Below, piece after piece: positions 8,773 to 17,854 of a stretch of DNA of 64,000 nt. Both the position numbers and the translations under genes were made by a program. Numbering within the stretch: the first letter of the stretch is position 1; each line of letters begins with the position of its first letter. Below the pieces are notes generated by a model. That model had not been told where the DNA came from. It did not search any database and saw nothing but the letters and a program-made list of their open reading frames with translations. The stretch covers positions 620,001-684,000 of the forward strand of contig NZ_FWDP01000004.1 in the NCBI RefSeq assembly GCF_900169305.1, given 5' to 3'. This stretch comes from Marinilactibacillus piezotolerans (lineage in GTDB: Bacteria > Bacillota > Bacilli > Lactobacillales > Carnobacteriaceae_A).

Positions 8773-9924
8773 ATGATCCAATCCATTAGAGAACAAAATT
8801 CACTGCTCGTGCTGTCAGAAATTATCAATCAGTATACAATTTCTCGTGCCAAAATCTCAGAGAATACAGGTCTCAATAAAGCGACTGTCTCAGAAATTGT
8901 AAAACAGTTGATCACTGATCACTACGTTATTGAAACGGGAGCCGGCACCAGTACTCCTTCAGGCGGCCGCAAACCGATCATGCTGACGCTCAATCATCAA
9001 GCAGGCGTCGCTGTTAGTTTCGATATTCGTTACAATCGACTGAGTTACCTAGTCACCTACTTGAATGGAGAAAAAATTGAACGACACTCAAGAGAGATAG
9101 AAGTCAACAAACATACTGTGATTCCATTGATTTCGGAAGTCTATAAAGCTTTGCATGAACGCTATAGCGACTTGCCGTTTAGTATCATTGGTGTCACTGC
9201 CTCAATCCACGGAATCGTTGATCAGAATCATATTTTACTGACCCCCTATTTTGATTTAGATGAAATAGAGCTCGCTGAAAAGTTACAAGAACACCTGCAA
9301 ATTCCTGTGTTTATCGAAAATGAAGCGAATTTAGCGGCTTTAGCTGAACTTTCGTTCAACCCTTATCGTTCACACCTTATTTCATTTAGTGCTCATACAG
9401 GTATCGGAGCTGGGATCATCCTTGATCAGCAACTCTATAAAGGATTTAAGGGCAGAGCTGGGGAAGTTGGCCATACCGTGTTGTATCCAGAAGGAAAACT
9501 TTGTGCCTGCGGCAATCATGGCTGCTTTGAACAATACTGTTCTGTCACTGCTTTTGTCAACCGAATGCACACTTTAAAAAAAGATCATACACTTTCACTG
9601 GACAGCATCGCAGCCCTTTACCGAAATGATGATTCTCAGACACAGCAGTTTTTAAATCAGTATTCTAAAGAAGTGGCTATCGGATTGACCAACTTGATCG
9701 GCTTATATGATCCTCAGATCGTCTACCTGAATTCTGAAATTTTCGAGCTGTTTCCAGACAGCCTAGAACAAATTGATCAGTATATCCAGCAGACAATTTA
9801 TAAAGATGTATCTGTACTTCCTTCACAGTTGGGAAGTGATGCCAGTCTTTATGGGGGCGCCGTCTTATGTTTGAAAAATTATTTTAAAGTAGAGACCTTT
9901 GCATTTCCCCAATCCACCGCTTAA
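8773..9924 (+). CDS. xylR: Xylose-responsive repressor XylR (ROK family)
   Basis: Represses the xyl genes and is released by xylose. An N-terminal winged helix-turn-helix (residues about 15-60, containing RAKISENTGLNKATVSEIVK) precedes a ROK sugar-binding domain with IGAGIILDQQLYKGFKGRAGE and the zinc signature CACGNHGCFEQY at about residue 245. The length of 383 is typical of XylR. AAGGA precedes the ATG. The gene diverges from xylB across a 254-base control region containing a good XylR operator, and a second one lies at xylA. The identification combines family and context and is strong. Confidence 0.94.
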   Translation: MIQSIREQNSLLVLSEIINQYTISRAKISENTGLNKATVSEIVKQLITDHYVIETGAGTSTPSGGRKPIMLTLNHQAGVAVSFDIRYNRLSYLVTYLNGEKIERHSREIEVNKHTVIPLISEVYKALHERYSDLPFSIIGVTASIHGIVDQNHILLTPYFDLDEIELAEKLQEHLQIPVFIENEANLAALAELSFNPYRSHLISFSAHTGIGAGIILDQQLYKGFKGRAGEVGHTVLYPEGKLCACGNHGCFEQYCSVTAFVNRMHTLKKDHTLSLDSIAALYRNDDSQTQQFLNQYSKEVAIGLTNLIGLYDPQIVYLNSEIFELFPDSLEQIDQYIQQTIYKDVSVLPSQLGSDASLYGGAVLCLKNYFKVETFAFPQSTA

Positions 9925-9941
9925 TAATTATTCATGAAGAT

Positions 9942-9996
9942 AAAACATCCCTGGATACACTTTTATCTATTAAGTGTATCCAGGGATGTTCTTTTC
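9942..9996. terminator. Bidirectional terminator after xylR
   Basis: A perfect 18-bp stem (ACATCCCTGGATACACTT with its complement) is followed by TCTTTT and preceded by AAAA. Confidence 0.9.
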
Positions 9997-10116
9997 CCCC
10001 TCTTCTATATCAAGCAATCCAAATTATGCTTTAATAGCTGCCATAACTCATTAAATGACTAGGTAAAACTTAATCTTTAAATAGTTGCTTATGTTATTCA
10101 GACTGAATACTTACGG

Positions 10117-10156
10117 TTTCAGTTTGATTATAGATATCACACCATTAAAACTGAAA
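10117..10156. repeat. Inverted repeat in the alpha-glucoside operon leader
   Basis: TTTCAGTTT and AAACTGAAA, a perfect 9-bp pair 22 bases apart, lie about 75 bases upstream of the -35 box of the operon. It may be a distal operator or form an RNA hairpin. The 160 bases between the xylR terminator and this repeat hold nothing recognisable. Confidence 0.4.
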
Positions 10157-10175
10157 TCGCTGTTTTTATGTCTTA

Positions 10176-10214
10176 TGTACACCGGAATGTGTACAAAAAG
10201 AATGAAAGTGTACA
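10176..10214. promoter_or_regulatory. Candidate regulator site: TGTACAC repeats
   Basis: TGTACAC and GTGTACA form a perfect inverted pair 6 bases apart (10176-10195). A third copy, GTGTACA, follows at 10208-10214, 19 bases downstream of the second. The cluster ends 14 bases before the -35 box, so an activator or repressor of the PTS operon is likely to bind here. The RpiR-family protein at 13253-13999 is the natural candidate. Confidence 0.5.
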
Positions 10215-10227
10215 GGTGCGCTTCTTC

Positions 10228-10257
10228 TTGTAAACGGTTCATTAAAACCCTTACAAT
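10228..10257 (+). promoter_or_regulatory. Promoter of the alpha-glucoside PTS operon
   Basis: TTGTAA, 18 bases, TACAAT. The -35 lies within TTGTAAACGGTTCATT, whose left half resembles a cre site while the right half is one base short. AAGGAGG precedes the first gene. Confidence 0.6.
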
Positions 10258-10288
10258 AAGCTTATCAAAAATATAAGGAGGCATCATC

Positions 10289-11890
10289 ATGTCAAAAGAT
10301 TTTTGGCAACGTCTGGGTAAATCTTTAATGACCCCTATTTCTCTGATTGCTGCAGCAGGGATTTTTCTAGGGATCAGTTCTGTTCTTCAAAACGCAGATA
10401 TTGTAGGAGAGGCTTTTGTCTCACTGACTGTTGTACAGCATTTTATCGGAATCGTCCGCGCATTAGCCGGAGGAATTTTCGGAAACTTGCCGATATTGTT
10501 TGCGGTAGCCATTGCCTATGGTCTAGCAAAAAAAGAGAAAACGACCGCTGCTTTTTCCGGTGTGATCGGATTTATTTTATTCCATATTACGATTCAGTAT
10601 TTATTGAGCGTTAACGATATCACCGCCGCAACTTATTCTGTTGAAGCACTTATGGAAAGCGGTATGTCAGAACTCGCAGCAACACAAACTGCTTCTCAGT
10701 ATGAGACCGTGTTAGGCATATTCACACTGCGCATGAACGTGTTTGGCGGTATTTTAGTCGGTCTGCTCGTTTCATTCTTGCATAATCGTTTCCACACCAT
10801 CGACTTACCGACTGCTATCAGCTTTTTCGGCGGAAAACGGTTTGTCCCTATTATTACTGCAGTAGTAACACCATTTCTTGCATTATTAATGTATTTTGTC
10901 TGGCCTTATTTTGGAGCTGCTATTGAATGGGTCGGAAACTTGATTGCACAAGCGGGTTTGATTGGAACTTTCTTGTTTGGGTTCCTCGAGAGACTGCTGG
11001 TTCCTACTGGATTGCATCATATTCTGAATCAGCTGGTTCGCTTTACACCGATTGGAGGAATAGCAGAGATCGATGGCGAACAAGTAGTAGGTGCGCTGAA
11101 TATTTTTAATACCTCTCTTGCACAAGATACACCAGATATGGGCGTCATGTCAGAAGCTACTCGATTCTTGGCACAAGGTAAAATTCCATTTATGGTATTC
11201 GGTCTTCCGGCGGCAGCCTTTGCTATGGTCAAAACGGCTTTGAAAGAGAAAAAACAAGAAGTTAAAGGATTAATGTCCGCTTCCGGTTTAGCCAGCTTTA
11301 CCACCGGAATTACTGAGCCGATTGAATTTTCATTTATTTTCGTTTCGCCTATCTTGTATTTATTCCATGCTTTTATGGCTGGAATGAGTTTTATGCTGAT
11401 GGACGCTTTCGGGGTTGTAATCGGAAATGTTCAAGGCGGCGTAATTGATCTATTTGTTTTCGGTATTTTACAAGGAACAGCAACGAATTGGTACTGGGCA
11501 GTGTTAGTCGGTTTATGCTATGCCCCAATCTACTACTTCGTATTCAAGACCGTTATAGAAAAAAGACATGTTCTGACACCAGGTCGAGAATTAGAAGATG
11601 ATGAAGTAACAAATGAAACAGCTTCTCCATCTGCTGATTCAGGAGATCTGGGAACCGCCATCGTTCAAGCTTTAGGCGGCAGCAATAATATTAGAAGCAT
11701 CGACAACTGTTTTACTCGTTTAAGATTAGTTTTAGGAGATACCTCTCTTGTTGATGAAGCAGCATTGAAAAAGACCGGTGCAGCTGGAACGGTTCAACTA
11801 GATGAGACCAATTACCAAGTAATTTATGGACCAAAAGTAGAAAATATTGCACCACAAGTGAAGGGAGCAGCAAATTATCATGATGAATAA
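10289..11890 (+). CDS. PTS alpha-glucoside (maltose-type) transporter subunit IIBC
   Basis: Takes up and phosphorylates an alpha-glucoside such as maltose at the membrane. The N-terminal two thirds is the IIC domain with about ten membrane segments and the glucose-family signature GITEPIEFSFIFVSP near residue 345. The C-terminal IIB domain (about 455-533) carries the phosphorylated cysteine in DNCFTRLRLVL. There is no IIA domain, so the phosphate must come from a IIA(Glc) encoded elsewhere, or from the IIA domains of the beta-glucoside permeases. It resembles GlvC/MalP. The next gene, a GH4 hydrolase, overlaps its end by 11 bases, which fits a transport-hydrolysis pair. Confidence 0.92.
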   Translation: MSKDFWQRLGKSLMTPISLIAAAGIFLGISSVLQNADIVGEAFVSLTVVQHFIGIVRALAGGIFGNLPILFAVAIAYGLAKKEKTTAAFSGVIGFILFHITIQYLLSVNDITAATYSVEALMESGMSELAATQTASQYETVLGIFTLRMNVFGGILVGLLVSFLHNRFHTIDLPTAISFFGGKRFVPIITAVVTPFLALLMYFVWPYFGAAIEWVGNLIAQAGLIGTFLFGFLERLLVPTGLHHILNQLVRFTPIGGIAEIDGEQVVGALNIFNTSLAQDTPDMGVMSEATRFLAQGKIPFMVFGLPAAAFAMVKTALKEKKQEVKGLMSASGLASFTTGITEPIEFSFIFVSPILYLFHAFMAGMSFMLMDAFGVVIGNVQGGVIDLFVFGILQGTATNWYWAVLVGLCYAPIYYFVFKTVIEKRHVLTPGRELEDDEVTNETASPSADSGDLGTAIVQALGGSNNIRSIDNCFTRLRLVLGDTSLVDEAALKKTGAAGTVQLDETNYQVIYGPKVENIAPQVKGAANYHDE

Positions 11891-13208
11891 AAAAAGTAAA
11901 ATCGTACTCGTAGGTGGCGGCTCAACATGGACGCCAGGAATTCTCAAAGCGATGACGACACATTTAAAACAATTCCCATTAGAAAAAGTTACCTTGTATG
12001 ATATTGACGAAGAACGTCAGAAAGTTATAGGAGAATTCGCAAAAATATTGTTTAAAGAAGAAGCACCTGAAGTAACAGTATCTTATACCACTGATGAAGA
12101 AGAAGCTTATTCAGATGTAGACTTTGTCTTTTGCCAAATGAGAACTGGCGGATTTGAGATGCGCGACAAAGATGAAAAAATACCGTTACAGCATGGTGTA
12201 ATTGGTCAGGAAACTTGCGGACCAGGCGGGTTTGCTTATGGATTGCGTTCGATTCGCGACATGGAGAAAATGGTTAAAAGCGTTCGAACCTATTCCCCTG
12301 ACGCTTGGATTTTAAATTATACAAATCCAGCAGCAATTGTAGCCCTTGCCTTGGATAAGATATTCCCTAAAGAAGATAAGATTCTAAATATCTGTGATCA
12401 GCCAGTCAACTTGCTGCGCTCTTTTGCCAGCTTGATCGATTTCGATGCTAGTAACTTTGAACCAGTTTATTTCGGATTGAATCACTACGGCTGGTTCACC
12501 CATCTTTATGACGAAACGGGACATGACCGCATGCCGGAAATCAAAGACATTATTTTGAACGGCGGGTTCAGACCAGTTGATGCAGAACAGCGAGATCAAT
12601 CCTGGTTAGACACTTATGCAATGGTTGAAGATATGCTGAAAGACTTCCCGGATTATCTGCCAAACACCTATTTACAGTACTACCTATACCCTGAGTATAA
12701 ATTATCTAAAATGGATCCTAACCATACTAGAACCGACGAAGTTCGCGAAGGACGCGAAAAGAAAGTCTTTGAAGAATGCCGAAGAATTGTAGAAAATGGG
12801 ACGGCAAAAGACTCTTCTGTCGTTCATAATGATGCCCACGGAGATATGATGGTTGAAGTCGCTGCATCTATTGCTCACAACTTGAGAAAAACCTACGTTG
12901 TTATGGTCAGAAACAATGGAATTGTTTCAAATCTGCCGGACGACAGTATGGTCGAAGTCGCTGCATCTCTAGGTGCTAACGGTCCTCACCCTTATGCAGT
13001 CGGTGAAATCGAAACCTTTTATAAAGGGTTGATCGAATCGCAGCATGCATATGAGAAATTAACAGTTGAAGCCTATATGGAAGGTTCTTATACTAAAGCC
13101 CTCCAAGCTTTGACCATGAATCGGACAGTCGTAGACGCGAAAAAAGCACGCAGACTGCTGGATGACTTGATTGAAGCCAATAAAGCTTACTGGCCAGAAT
13201 TAAAATAA
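11880..13208 (+). CDS. 6-phospho-alpha-glucosidase (GH4, maltose-6'-phosphate hydrolase)
   Basis: Splits the phosphorylated disaccharide made by the PTS into glucose and glucose 6-phosphate, using NAD and Mn2+ as GH4 enzymes do. Seen are the dinucleotide loop VLVGGGSTWTPGI at the N terminus, GQETCGPGGFAYGLRSI, NYTNPAAIV, the metal-binding cysteine in NICDQPVN, LNHYGWF, and DPNHTRTDEV. Alpha-specific relatives usually have CDMP where this protein has CDQP, a small variation. It closely follows GlvA/MalH in layout and in length (442 residues). It overlaps the IIBC gene by 11 bases; a second ATG three bases further in is an equally possible start. Confidence 0.93.
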   Translation: MMNKKSKIVLVGGGSTWTPGILKAMTTHLKQFPLEKVTLYDIDEERQKVIGEFAKILFKEEAPEVTVSYTTDEEEAYSDVDFVFCQMRTGGFEMRDKDEKIPLQHGVIGQETCGPGGFAYGLRSIRDMEKMVKSVRTYSPDAWILNYTNPAAIVALALDKIFPKEDKILNICDQPVNLLRSFASLIDFDASNFEPVYFGLNHYGWFTHLYDETGHDRMPEIKDIILNGGFRPVDAEQRDQSWLDTYAMVEDMLKDFPDYLPNTYLQYYLYPEYKLSKMDPNHTRTDEVREGREKKVFEECRRIVENGTAKDSSVVHNDAHGDMMVEVAASIAHNLRKTYVVMVRNNGIVSNLPDDSMVEVAASLGANGPHPYAVGEIETFYKGLIESQHAYEKLTVEAYMEGSYTKALQALTMNRTVVDAKKARRLLDDLIEANKAYWPELK

Positions 13209-13217
13209 ACGGTATGT

Positions 13218-13254
13218 TAAAAGGACTCTCCTGTTGTCAGGAGAGTCCTTTTTC
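13218..13254. terminator. Bidirectional terminator between convergent genes
   Basis: AAAGGACTCTCCTG pairs with CAGGAGAGTCCTTT across a short loop, with Ts on the plus side and As on the other. It ends both the GH4 gene and the convergent regulator gene, whose stop codon touches it. Confidence 0.92.
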
Positions 13255-13999
13255 AGGTTGCCGGATAATATTGACTGAGATATTCATTGAACAGTTTATT
13301 GACTAAGTAATGCAAGCCGAAACGATCTGCAGCATCTATCCCTTCTATCCTTATTTCAGAACTGTACGCATACAATTGAAAGTCAGTGATCTTAGATAGA
13401 TCATTGCTGGAAAAACCGGTCAGGCTCACGGTTTTAGCCCCAGCGATATTTGCCCGATTCGTTGCCGAAAAGACATTGGAATTCCCGGATCCGCTTAAGC
13501 TGATGGCGATTCCCAGATCTTTTTCCGTCATTTGTTTGGCATTATGCTTCATCAAATGCGGATCTATAAATGTCTGGCTTCTCTTTCCCAGAATTTTCAA
13601 ACGTTCACTGAACTCTTCCGCTGGAAAACGAGAAAGCCCCACTGCGAAAAATAAAATATTATCCGACTCATGGATTAAGTCTAGAACTGATTGCATCACT
13701 TCTTTATTCAACAACTGCTTTGTCTTGATGACTTTTGCATCCATATCTGTCATTTCAAGAATCGTTTCTTCTACTTCAAAGGTTTTCAGCAGTTCTTCTT
13801 TAAACTCTTGATACCCCTTGAATCCTAACTTCTGACATAATCGAACGACCGTATTAGGTACAGTATAGAACTGCTTTGCAATATCTCTAATCGTCCAATG
13901 CTGCAGGTGCTTTTTTTCATTGATCAAATAGGTAAGAATTTTTTCTTCGTTCTGGTTTAAATGTGTCCGGTTTTCTTTAAGGCGCTCGTAAAAGTACAT
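13253..13999 (-). CDS. RpiR-family transcriptional regulator
   Basis: A 248-residue regulator with an N-terminal HTH_6 domain (about 1-75; IRDIAKQFYTVPNTVVRLCQKLGFKGYQEF is read in two parts) and a C-terminal SIS sugar-phosphate isomerase domain (about 100-230; VGLSRFPAEEF, AISLSGSGNS). SIS domains sense phosphosugars. It is convergent with the IIBC-GH4 operon, and the GlvR/MalR regulator of the Bacillus glv operon belongs to the same family, so control of that operon, probably through the TGTACAC sites at 10176-10214, is likely. AGGAGG precedes the ATG. The effector and binding site are inferred. Confidence 0.85.
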   Translation of the reverse strand: MYFYERLKENRTHLNQNEEKILTYLINEKKHLQHWTIRDIAKQFYTVPNTVVRLCQKLGFKGYQEFKEELLKTFEVEETILEMTDMDAKVIKTKQLLNKEVMQSVLDLIHESDNILFFAVGLSRFPAEEFSERLKILGKRSQTFIDPHLMKHNAKQMTEKDLGIAISLSGSGNSNVFSATNRANIAGAKTVSLTGFSSNDLSKITDFQLYAYSSEIRIEGIDAADRFGLHYLVNKLFNEYLSQYYPAT

Positions 14000-14150
14000 T
14001 TCTGATCCTCCTGACTGTTCATTCTAACTTAGTATAACAAACTTTTAATCAGACTTGTTCTTGATTCTCATCAAAATGCTAAATATAGAAAGCAATCCTG
14101 TATCATGCTACACTAGAATCAAATAGTGAAATACGAGGAGGTAAATATAT

Positions 14151-14987
14151 ATGATTACGATAGGACTGACCGGGTGGAGTGACCATCCGACCATTACACA
14201 AAAAACATCCACAAAGCTGGAAGACTATTCTGCACATTTTCCAGTTGTTGAGTTAGATACAAGTTATTATGCGATTCCACCAAAGAAAAATATTCAGAGC
14301 TGGATAGCCAAAACACCAGAAGGATTTCAATTTATTCCTAAAGCTTATAAAGCTATGACACAGCATAAAGAGTGGATAGAAGAATTCTCAAGTGTAGAAA
14401 ACATGTTCCAAGTATTCTGCAATACTTTTGAAGCGATGATGACTGCCCAAAAAGTCAAAATGTTTCTTTTTCAGTTTCCGCCTTACTTTGACTGTACAAA
14501 ACAGAATGTTGAGTACTTAAGGGCAGTGAGGACGCTTATGAAAGACTGGCCAGTTGCGATTGAATTCAGAAATCAAAGCTGGTTTAGTGAGCAGAATAAG
14601 GAAAGGACCCTCCATTTTTTAGCTGAGCAGCAGTTTATTCATGTAGTCGTAGATCAACCTCAGACGCCGAATAACAGCGTCCCTGCTATTCCAACTGTCA
14701 CAAACCCAACGCTTTCTTTCTATCGTTTGCATGGAAGAAATTATGAGGGGTGGTTGGGAGAGAATATCAAAGACTGGCGTGCAGAACGCACCCTATACAA
14801 CTATTCAGAAAAAGAGTTAAAAGAGTTTGCAGCCACTGCTAAAACCTTAGAACAGTCTGCAGAAGAAGTTTGTGTGATCTTTAATAACAATTCAGGTGGA
14901 CATGCTGCCGGAAACGCTAAAACACTACAGGATCTACTAGACATAGATTTTCAGGGCCTTTCTCCGCAGCAGATGGATCTGTTCTAA
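14151..14987 (+). CDS. DUF72 family protein
   Basis: A 278-residue cytoplasmic TIM-barrel-like protein of the DUF72 (YecE/YunF) family. It begins ITIGLTGWSDHP and contains VVELDTSYYAIPPKKNIQSW, IEFRNQSWF and FYRLHGRN, the conserved family blocks, and ends with HAAGNAKTLQDLL. No function is established for the family. GAGGAGG precedes the ATG. It has its own terminator and is not linked to its neighbours. Confidence 0.9.
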   Translation: MITIGLTGWSDHPTITQKTSTKLEDYSAHFPVVELDTSYYAIPPKKNIQSWIAKTPEGFQFIPKAYKAMTQHKEWIEEFSSVENMFQVFCNTFEAMMTAQKVKMFLFQFPPYFDCTKQNVEYLRAVRTLMKDWPVAIEFRNQSWFSEQNKERTLHFLAEQQFIHVVVDQPQTPNNSVPAIPTVTNPTLSFYRLHGRNYEGWLGENIKDWRAERTLYNYSEKELKEFAATAKTLEQSAEEVCVIFNNNSGGHAAGNAKTLQDLLDIDFQGLSPQQMDLF

Positions 14988-15024
14988 TAAAAAGATGACT
15001 TGAATGGCTCAAGTCATCTTTTTA
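14988..15024. terminator. Bidirectional terminator
   Basis: AAAAAGATGACTTGA and TCAAGTCATCTTTTT pair perfectly across a 5-base loop and serve both convergent genes. Confidence 0.92.
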
Positions 15025-15027
15025 TTG

Positions 15028-15702
15028 CTATCTTTTTTTAGTGTTCCAGAATGCCTGCCAGATACTTCTTCTTCCAGATATCCAATCCAGGAAAGAATAA
15101 AATATTATTCCGAGAAACGAACCTGTAGAATCAATCAGCACATCACTGACCAAAGCCGTTCTTCCTGGTATAAACCTCTGATGAAATTCATCTGTAGAAG
15201 CATAGGCAGCACAAATGATCAAAGCCAGCAAGATGGCTTTAACCCCATTAACTCCTGAAGTAGAAAGGGCATTTTTCACTATAATCCCAAGTAAGAGATA
15301 AATAAAGAAATGAGCATTTTTTCTTAAAAAATTATGCAGGACATAATAGTTCATTTCTCTTAATTCACTGATGCTGAATCTAGGTCGTACAATACCGATC
15401 AAAAAGTAGACTGTTGCAGCACAAAACAGCAAGAATAGTATGAACAGCAAGACTTTTCCCCATAACGGAGCATCTCTTCTTCCCAACCATACTAAAAATA
15501 AGCTGAAGACCGCCACAAATCCGGCAATGCCGACTATCCGCCAGTGACTGACTACCTGTCCGGCAACCTCCATTGCACTAAAGCTTAATTCAGCAGATTC
15601 GTTCGCTGGCTGCGAAGAAAACCAGAAAATGATCGCCATCCAAATCAGAACGGCAAGCCAAGCAAAGAGGATCGGGTAAAAGGAAGTGGTTTGCTTTCTC
15701 AT
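15028..15702 (-). CDS. VanZ-like membrane protein
   Basis: A 224-residue membrane protein with about five hydrophobic segments (from 10-30, 65-85, 90-115, 140-165 and 195-215). It carries VanZ-family features: FWFSSQPANES after the first segment, HFFIYLLLGIIVKNAL, and DEFHQRFIPGRTALVSDVLID near the C terminus. VanZ gives low-level teicoplanin resistance in enterococci by an unknown route, but most chromosomal homologues have no known role. GAAAGGGGAG precedes the ATG. Single gene. Confidence 0.87.
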   Translation of the reverse strand: MRKQTTSFYPILFAWLAVLIWMAIIFWFSSQPANESAELSFSAMEVAGQVVSHWRIVGIAGFVAVFSLFLVWLGRRDAPLWGKVLLFILFLLFCAATVYFLIGIVRPRFSISELREMNYYVLHNFLRKNAHFFIYLLLGIIVKNALSTSGVNGVKAILLALIICAAYASTDEFHQRFIPGRTALVSDVLIDSTGSFLGIIFYSFLDWISGRRSIWQAFWNTKKR

Positions 15703-15773
15703 AGACGCTCCCCTTTCTCATAATTTTTAAAACTATCTTCCTATTTTACGCTTTATCGAGAGAAAAAGCGAGC

Positions 15774-16724
15774 TTAAGCATCAACTAAACTTTTTCCTTG
15801 ATCCAATATTTTCTGGCCATCGATCCAGACTGTCGGTTCTTTAACAACGCAATCGATATGGACTCCTGCTTCTGTCTGTCCCCCAAACGGCTTATTGCTT
15901 CCAAAAGCGATATGAATGGTTCCATAGACTTTTTCATCTTCTAAGACGACTCCTGTGATTCGTGCCGCTGGATTTGTCCCAATGCCGAATTCAGCAATCA
16001 ATCGACCGTCTGCTTCTCCAAGCAAAGCTAACAGAGCTTCTCCCTGTTTTCCTTCTGCCTCCATCAAGCGGCCTTCTTTTAATGTCAATTTGATAGGATC
16101 GCTGACTTTTCCCAGTTGTGCAATGGACCCGTCTACTATGATCGATCCGTTTGCGGAATTTTCTAAAGGTGCTATAAAGGCTTCTCCAGAAGGAATATTC
16201 CCACTTTGCCCTTTCTCCCGGAAAATGCCGGTACTCGGAATGCCTTTTCTGCCATTTATATTAAAGGTCAACGTTTCTCCATCTTTTTCAATTCTGACTT
16301 CTGATCCCTTTTCCAGCAGTGAAGTAAATTGAGCGGTTAAAGATACGACGACACTCGGCTCTGCTTCAATCGCTCCTTTCTCTAGCATCTCTAAGGTGAT
16401 GCCTGGCATCGTACCGATTCTTGTTCCAGTTGCAGCTGCTTCTTTTTTAGCTTTAGTGTGTGTCAGACTGGCAGAAGTTATGCAAAGTGCTACATCTGCT
16501 TCTTTTAAAGAGTTACCAATCAAAGCTGGTGGTTCTTCTCCGCTTTTATAATTTGCGGGAAACTGGATCAGTACAGTCTCATTCCCTTTTGCACTAGCTG
16601 CTTCATAAAAGTGCTGCGCAATAGTTTTCATATCATCATCCGTAACAATCAGTACTTTTTCTTCTGACTGCAAATCAAAATTGTTCTCTAAAACTTTTTG
16701 AGCATTAATGATGTATTGTGTCAA
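15774..16724 (-). CDS. M29-like aminopeptidase
   Basis: A 316-residue cytoplasmic metallopeptidase related to the thermophilic aminopeptidase family M29 (AmpS/AmpT), here in a short form. Likely metal ligands are the Glu of EFGIGTNP (about residue 246), the Glu/His pair around GTIHIAFG and the HID motif near residue 290, all in the order seen in the family. The N-terminal half (VLIVTDDDM, VALCITSASLTHTKA) matches the domain that caps the active site in these proteins. The start is TTG, with AAGGATGG six bases before it. Substrate range cannot be read from sequence. Single gene. Confidence 0.78.
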   Translation of the reverse strand: MTQYIINAQKVLENNFDLQSEEKVLIVTDDDMKTIAQHFYEAASAKGNETVLIQFPANYKSGEEPPALIGNSLKEADVALCITSASLTHTKAKKEAAATGTRIGTMPGITLEMLEKGAIEAEPSVVVSLTAQFTSLLEKGSEVRIEKDGETLTFNINGRKGIPSTGIFREKGQSGNIPSGEAFIAPLENSANGSIIVDGSIAQLGKVSDPIKLTLKEGRLMEAEGKQGEALLALLGEADGRLIAEFGIGTNPAARITGVVLEDEKVYGTIHIAFGSNKPFGGQTEAGVHIDCVVKEPTVWIDGQKILDQGKSLVDA

Positions 16725-16834
16725 TGCGATCCATCCTTTTTGTTTATTCTTTTTTCATTTTATCACATTATATTTGTTCTCGCTTTTTTGAAAGAGTAAA
16801 CTGGATTTATCATACTCAGAAAGGAAGATGAAAC

Positions 16835-17851
16835 GTGTCAGAAAAAATGACAGCTTACGGATTTTCTAAACCAGGAGATACAAGCAAAACACCTATATTC
16901 GAGGAAACACAATTGGAAAAGCCTCAGCCTTCAGCACATCAGCTGCTTGTCGAAATTAAAGCAGTCGGACTGAATCCTACCGATATCATGACTTGGAAAA
17001 CGAAAAAAGATGATGACACATTTACGGTTTTAGGGAGAGATGCTGCGGGCATCGTTCGAGAAGTTGGAGACGATGTGACCATGTTCAAACCAGGCGATGA
17101 AGTTTATTATCCAGGATCAAGTAATATACAAGGTGCTCAGGCAGATTTCCATGTAGTAGATGAACGAATGGTCGCTTTGAAGCCAGATAATTTAGACTTT
17201 GCAGAAGCTGCAGCACTGCCATTAACGGCTCTGACAGCTTATGAAACCTTTAACGATCGCATGCATTTACCTAAGCAGTCAGAACAGACTGCTGCTTTAC
17301 TGATCGTAGGTGCTGCTGGCGGTGTTGGTTCAATTGCTTCCCAAATTGCTTTACAAGACGGCATTCGAGTAATCGGAACAGCTTCAAGAGAAGAATCAAG
17401 AAATCATCTAAAGGATTTAGGCGTAACAGAGATCATTAATCACAAAGAAAATTTCAAGCCGCAATTAGAAGAAGTTGGCATAGAGTCTGTCGATTATGTT
17501 TTTCTTGCAGCAAACGCAGACCAGAATATCGAAGAAGTCAGCAAGATCATCAGTCCTCAAGGCCATGTTTGCTCTATCTTGCCATTGAGCAACCCACTTC
17601 CAAAATCTTTTTTCGGAAAAAGTGTTTCCTTCAGTTATGAACTGATGTATACACGATCTGTTTTTGAAACCACTGACTGGATCAAACAACATGAATATTT
17701 GACAGAACTAAAAGAAAAAGTCGAATCCGGCGCTATCAAGACGACCCTTAACCATCGTTTTGACAAAATGAATACAGAGACTCTTTCAAAAGCATACGAA
17801 CAGCTGATGACAGGACATACTAACGGAAAAATTGTCCTTGAACATCAATAA
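16835..17851 (+). CDS. Zinc-binding alcohol dehydrogenase family protein (MDR, quinone reductase-like)
   Basis: A 338-residue medium-chain reductase/dehydrogenase of the NADPH:quinone-oxidoreductase-like group. The N-terminal GroES-like domain (VGLNPTDIMTWK, GRDAAGIVREVGDDV, GDEVYYPG) is followed by a Rossmann fold with VGAAGGVGSIASQIA at about residues 150-164. The cysteines of the structural zinc site are absent, as in zeta-crystallin-type members. The start is GTG, preceded by AAAGGAAG. It is convergent with a kinase gene, and the two share a terminator. Likely reduces quinones or enones; substrate unknown. Confidence 0.88.
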   Translation: MSEKMTAYGFSKPGDTSKTPIFEETQLEKPQPSAHQLLVEIKAVGLNPTDIMTWKTKKDDDTFTVLGRDAAGIVREVGDDVTMFKPGDEVYYPGSSNIQGAQADFHVVDERMVALKPDNLDFAEAAALPLTALTAYETFNDRMHLPKQSEQTAALLIVGAAGGVGSIASQIALQDGIRVIGTASREESRNHLKDLGVTEIINHKENFKPQLEEVGIESVDYVFLAANADQNIEEVSKIISPQGHVCSILPLSNPLPKSFFGKSVSFSYELMYTRSVFETTDWIKQHEYLTELKEKVESGAIKTTLNHRFDKMNTETLSKAYEQLMTGHTNGKIVLEHQ

Positions 17852-17854
17852 CCT

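Noticed and set aside
10085-10276. A 63-codon plus-strand open frame before the alpha-glucoside PTS gene.
   Set aside because: No ribosome binding site, no protein-like composition, and it covers the promoter and inverted repeats of the operon.
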